Notes under the pieces: model-generated
What the model saw: the letters and a program-made list of their open reading frames with translations, nothing else
Database searches by the model: none
What the model was told of the DNA's origin: nothing
Shown: positions 62,990 to 64,000 of the stretch, in pieces
How positions within the stretch are numbered: position 1 is the first letter of the stretch
Layout of the letters: each line of letters opens with the position of its first letter
Assembly (NCBI GenBank): GCA_018266795.1
Contig: JAFDZV010000027.1
Location: 36,569 to 100,568, forward strand
Length of the DNA: 64,000 nucleotides
Source of the DNA: Bacteroidota bacterium
GTDB lineage: Bacteria > Bacteroidota > Ignavibacteria > OLB7
Direction of reading: 5' to 3'
Made by a program: the position numbers and the translations under genes

Positions 62990-64000
62990 ATGCGATATCA
63001 CGCTCAACGCAACTGCCCACGCTCGATACTCTTCGTACTGATCCTGATTGCATCGTTGGCCGCGGCACTACCGGCCGGCGCACAGATACCGTACACGATG
63101 AGTTATCAGGGAGTACTCAGGAATGCTCTCGGTGTTCTTTTTCCCGATGGTTCGTACAACATCACGATCAATTTGTACCCGCAGCAGAACGGCGGGACAT
63201 CGGTCTATACGGAGACGCAGAACATTGCCGTGGCGGGCGGGGTGTTCGACATGGTGGTTGGGCGGGTGGTTCCGCTCGACGTTCCATTCGACCACGTCTA
63301 CTGGGTTGGGCTTGCCATCGACGGGGGGGCCGAACTGACGCCGCGTGCCGAGCTCACGGCGGTGCCGTACGCGCAGAACGCACGGCACGCGGGGAGCGTT
63401 GCCGCGCTGGACTCCGGGTTCGTTCGAAGCGTGAACAACATATTCGGAAAGGTGTTCGTGACCGCCGGGGCCGGCATCGGCATTTCGCAGGCCGGGAACA
63501 CGATCACGATCCAGAACACCGCGCCGCCGGCCGGGTTCTCGCTTCCCTATGCGCAATCGGCTGCATCGCCGGCGGCACTGTTCGCGCTGCAGCAGAGCGG
63601 CACGGGACAGGCGATGAGTCTGACAACGGCCAACACGGCGAATGCCTTCAACTCGCTCGAGGTCGCCACCAACGGTTCCGGTTCAGCCCTTCGGGCGTGG
63701 CGTTCCGCAACAACCGGTGCGGCGGCCGCTATCCGTGCAGAGACGAGCTCGCTGGATTCGAACGCGGCCGCCATATCCGGATTGGTTGTCTCCAACACGC
63801 CGGGGAGCATCAGCGCGGCGGTACGCGGCACCAACAACGGAACGGGTGCCAATGGCATCGGCGTGCAGGGAACGCAGGCGGGCTCCGGATGGGGAGTGTA
63901 CGGCCAGACGCCGGGCGGCATCGGCGTGTACGGCCTGACGACGAACAACTCGGCAGCAAGCTCCGGTGTGCGCGGCGAGACGTTCTCCACCAACGGTATC
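62990..64000 (+). CDS. Fibre-like exported protein, cut by the window end
   Basis: The ATG at 62990 opens a frame that runs 337 codons to the last base without a stop. A signal peptide (RSILFVLILIASLAAALPAGAQ) is followed by a domain (YTMSYQGVLRNALGVLFPDGSYNITINLYPQQNGGTSVYTETQNIAVAGGVFDMVVG) common at the head of Bacteroidota fibre or tail-spike-like proteins. It then has low-complexity Ala/Gly/Ser/Asn segments with GxNxGTGANGIGVQG-type repeats. It resembles trimeric surface fibres whose C-terminus, outside this window, often carries an intramolecular chaperone. The role is surface display or adhesion, by inference. Confidence 0.78.
   Translation, partial: MRYHAQRNCPRSILFVLILIASLAAALPAGAQIPYTMSYQGVLRNALGVLFPDGSYNITINLYPQQNGGTSVYTETQNIAVAGGVFDMVVGRVVPLDVPFDHVYWVGLAIDGGAELTPRAELTAVPYAQNARHAGSVAALDSGFVRSVNNIFGKVFVTAGAGIGISQAGNTITIQNTAPPAGFSLPYAQSAASPAALFALQQSGTGQAMSLTTANTANAFNSLEVATNGSGSALRAWRSATTGAAAAIRAETSSLDSNAAAISGLVVSNTPGSISAAVRGTNNGTGANGIGVQGTQAGSGWGVYGQTPGGIGVYGLTTNNSAASSGVRGETFSTNGI

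Overview
This GC-rich window reads as a chromosomal segment of a Bacteroidota-type bacterium. Three signs agree. At least eight secreted proteins end in the ~80-residue C-terminal domain used by the type IX secretion system (PNP near its start, GxYxx near its end). Outer-membrane families typical of the phylum are present (TonB-dependent receptor with a carboxypeptidase-like regulatory domain, DUF5686-like protein, LptE). Several promoters fit TTG-N18-21-TAnnTTTG. A deep-branching lineage such as Kapabacteria/Ignavibacteria is a guess from GC richness and gene content. LAYOUT. 1-10 kb: a P460-like/six-haem cytochrome, an exported beta-carbonic anhydrase, an FG-GAP/ASPIC T9SS protein coupled to a small exported protein, a DUF5686-like outer-membrane protein, and a short-chain dehydrogenase on the minus strand. 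10-20 kb: a metallopeptidase/beta-propeller/beta-barrel protein, a divergent oxyR-katA pair with a candidate OxyR site between, then small proteins, a lipoprotein, a phosphotransferase-fold kinase and a LURP-one-like protein. 20-30 kb: three large T9SS cargo proteins (M12-like metalloprotease with two LamG domains; two Omp28-like thiol proteins, one carrying kelch repeats). 30-31.5 kb: a compact RelE/HigB toxin - HigA antitoxin - SecB-like chaperone operon, with a perfect 17-bp palindrome inside its promoter. 31.7-37 kb: housekeeping genes (B12-binding mutase subunit, sigma-54 activator, LptE, glycosyltransferase, purine nucleoside phosphorylase). 37-50 kb: a two-gene cassette (beta-helix protein plus T9SS partner) present twice, each copy behind the same promoter type and a conserved leader element with a terminator, then a TonB-dependent receptor and a third protein with the same C-terminal module. 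50-56 kb: STAND-type NTPase/TPR protein, TPR histidine kinase and LuxR-type response regulator. 56-64 kb: a T9SS beta-propeller-like protein, a T9SS subtilase and the start of a fibre-like protein cut by the window end. HOW IT FITS: the dominant theme is the cell envelope, with export of large adhesive or degradative proteins by T9SS machinery that is not in this window. The best candidate for a distinctive system is the three-gene toxin-antitoxin-chaperone operon at 30.0-31.5 kb. The second is the duplicated beta-helix cassette with its conserved leader. No tRNA, rRNA, CRISPR array, transposase or phage gene was recognised.
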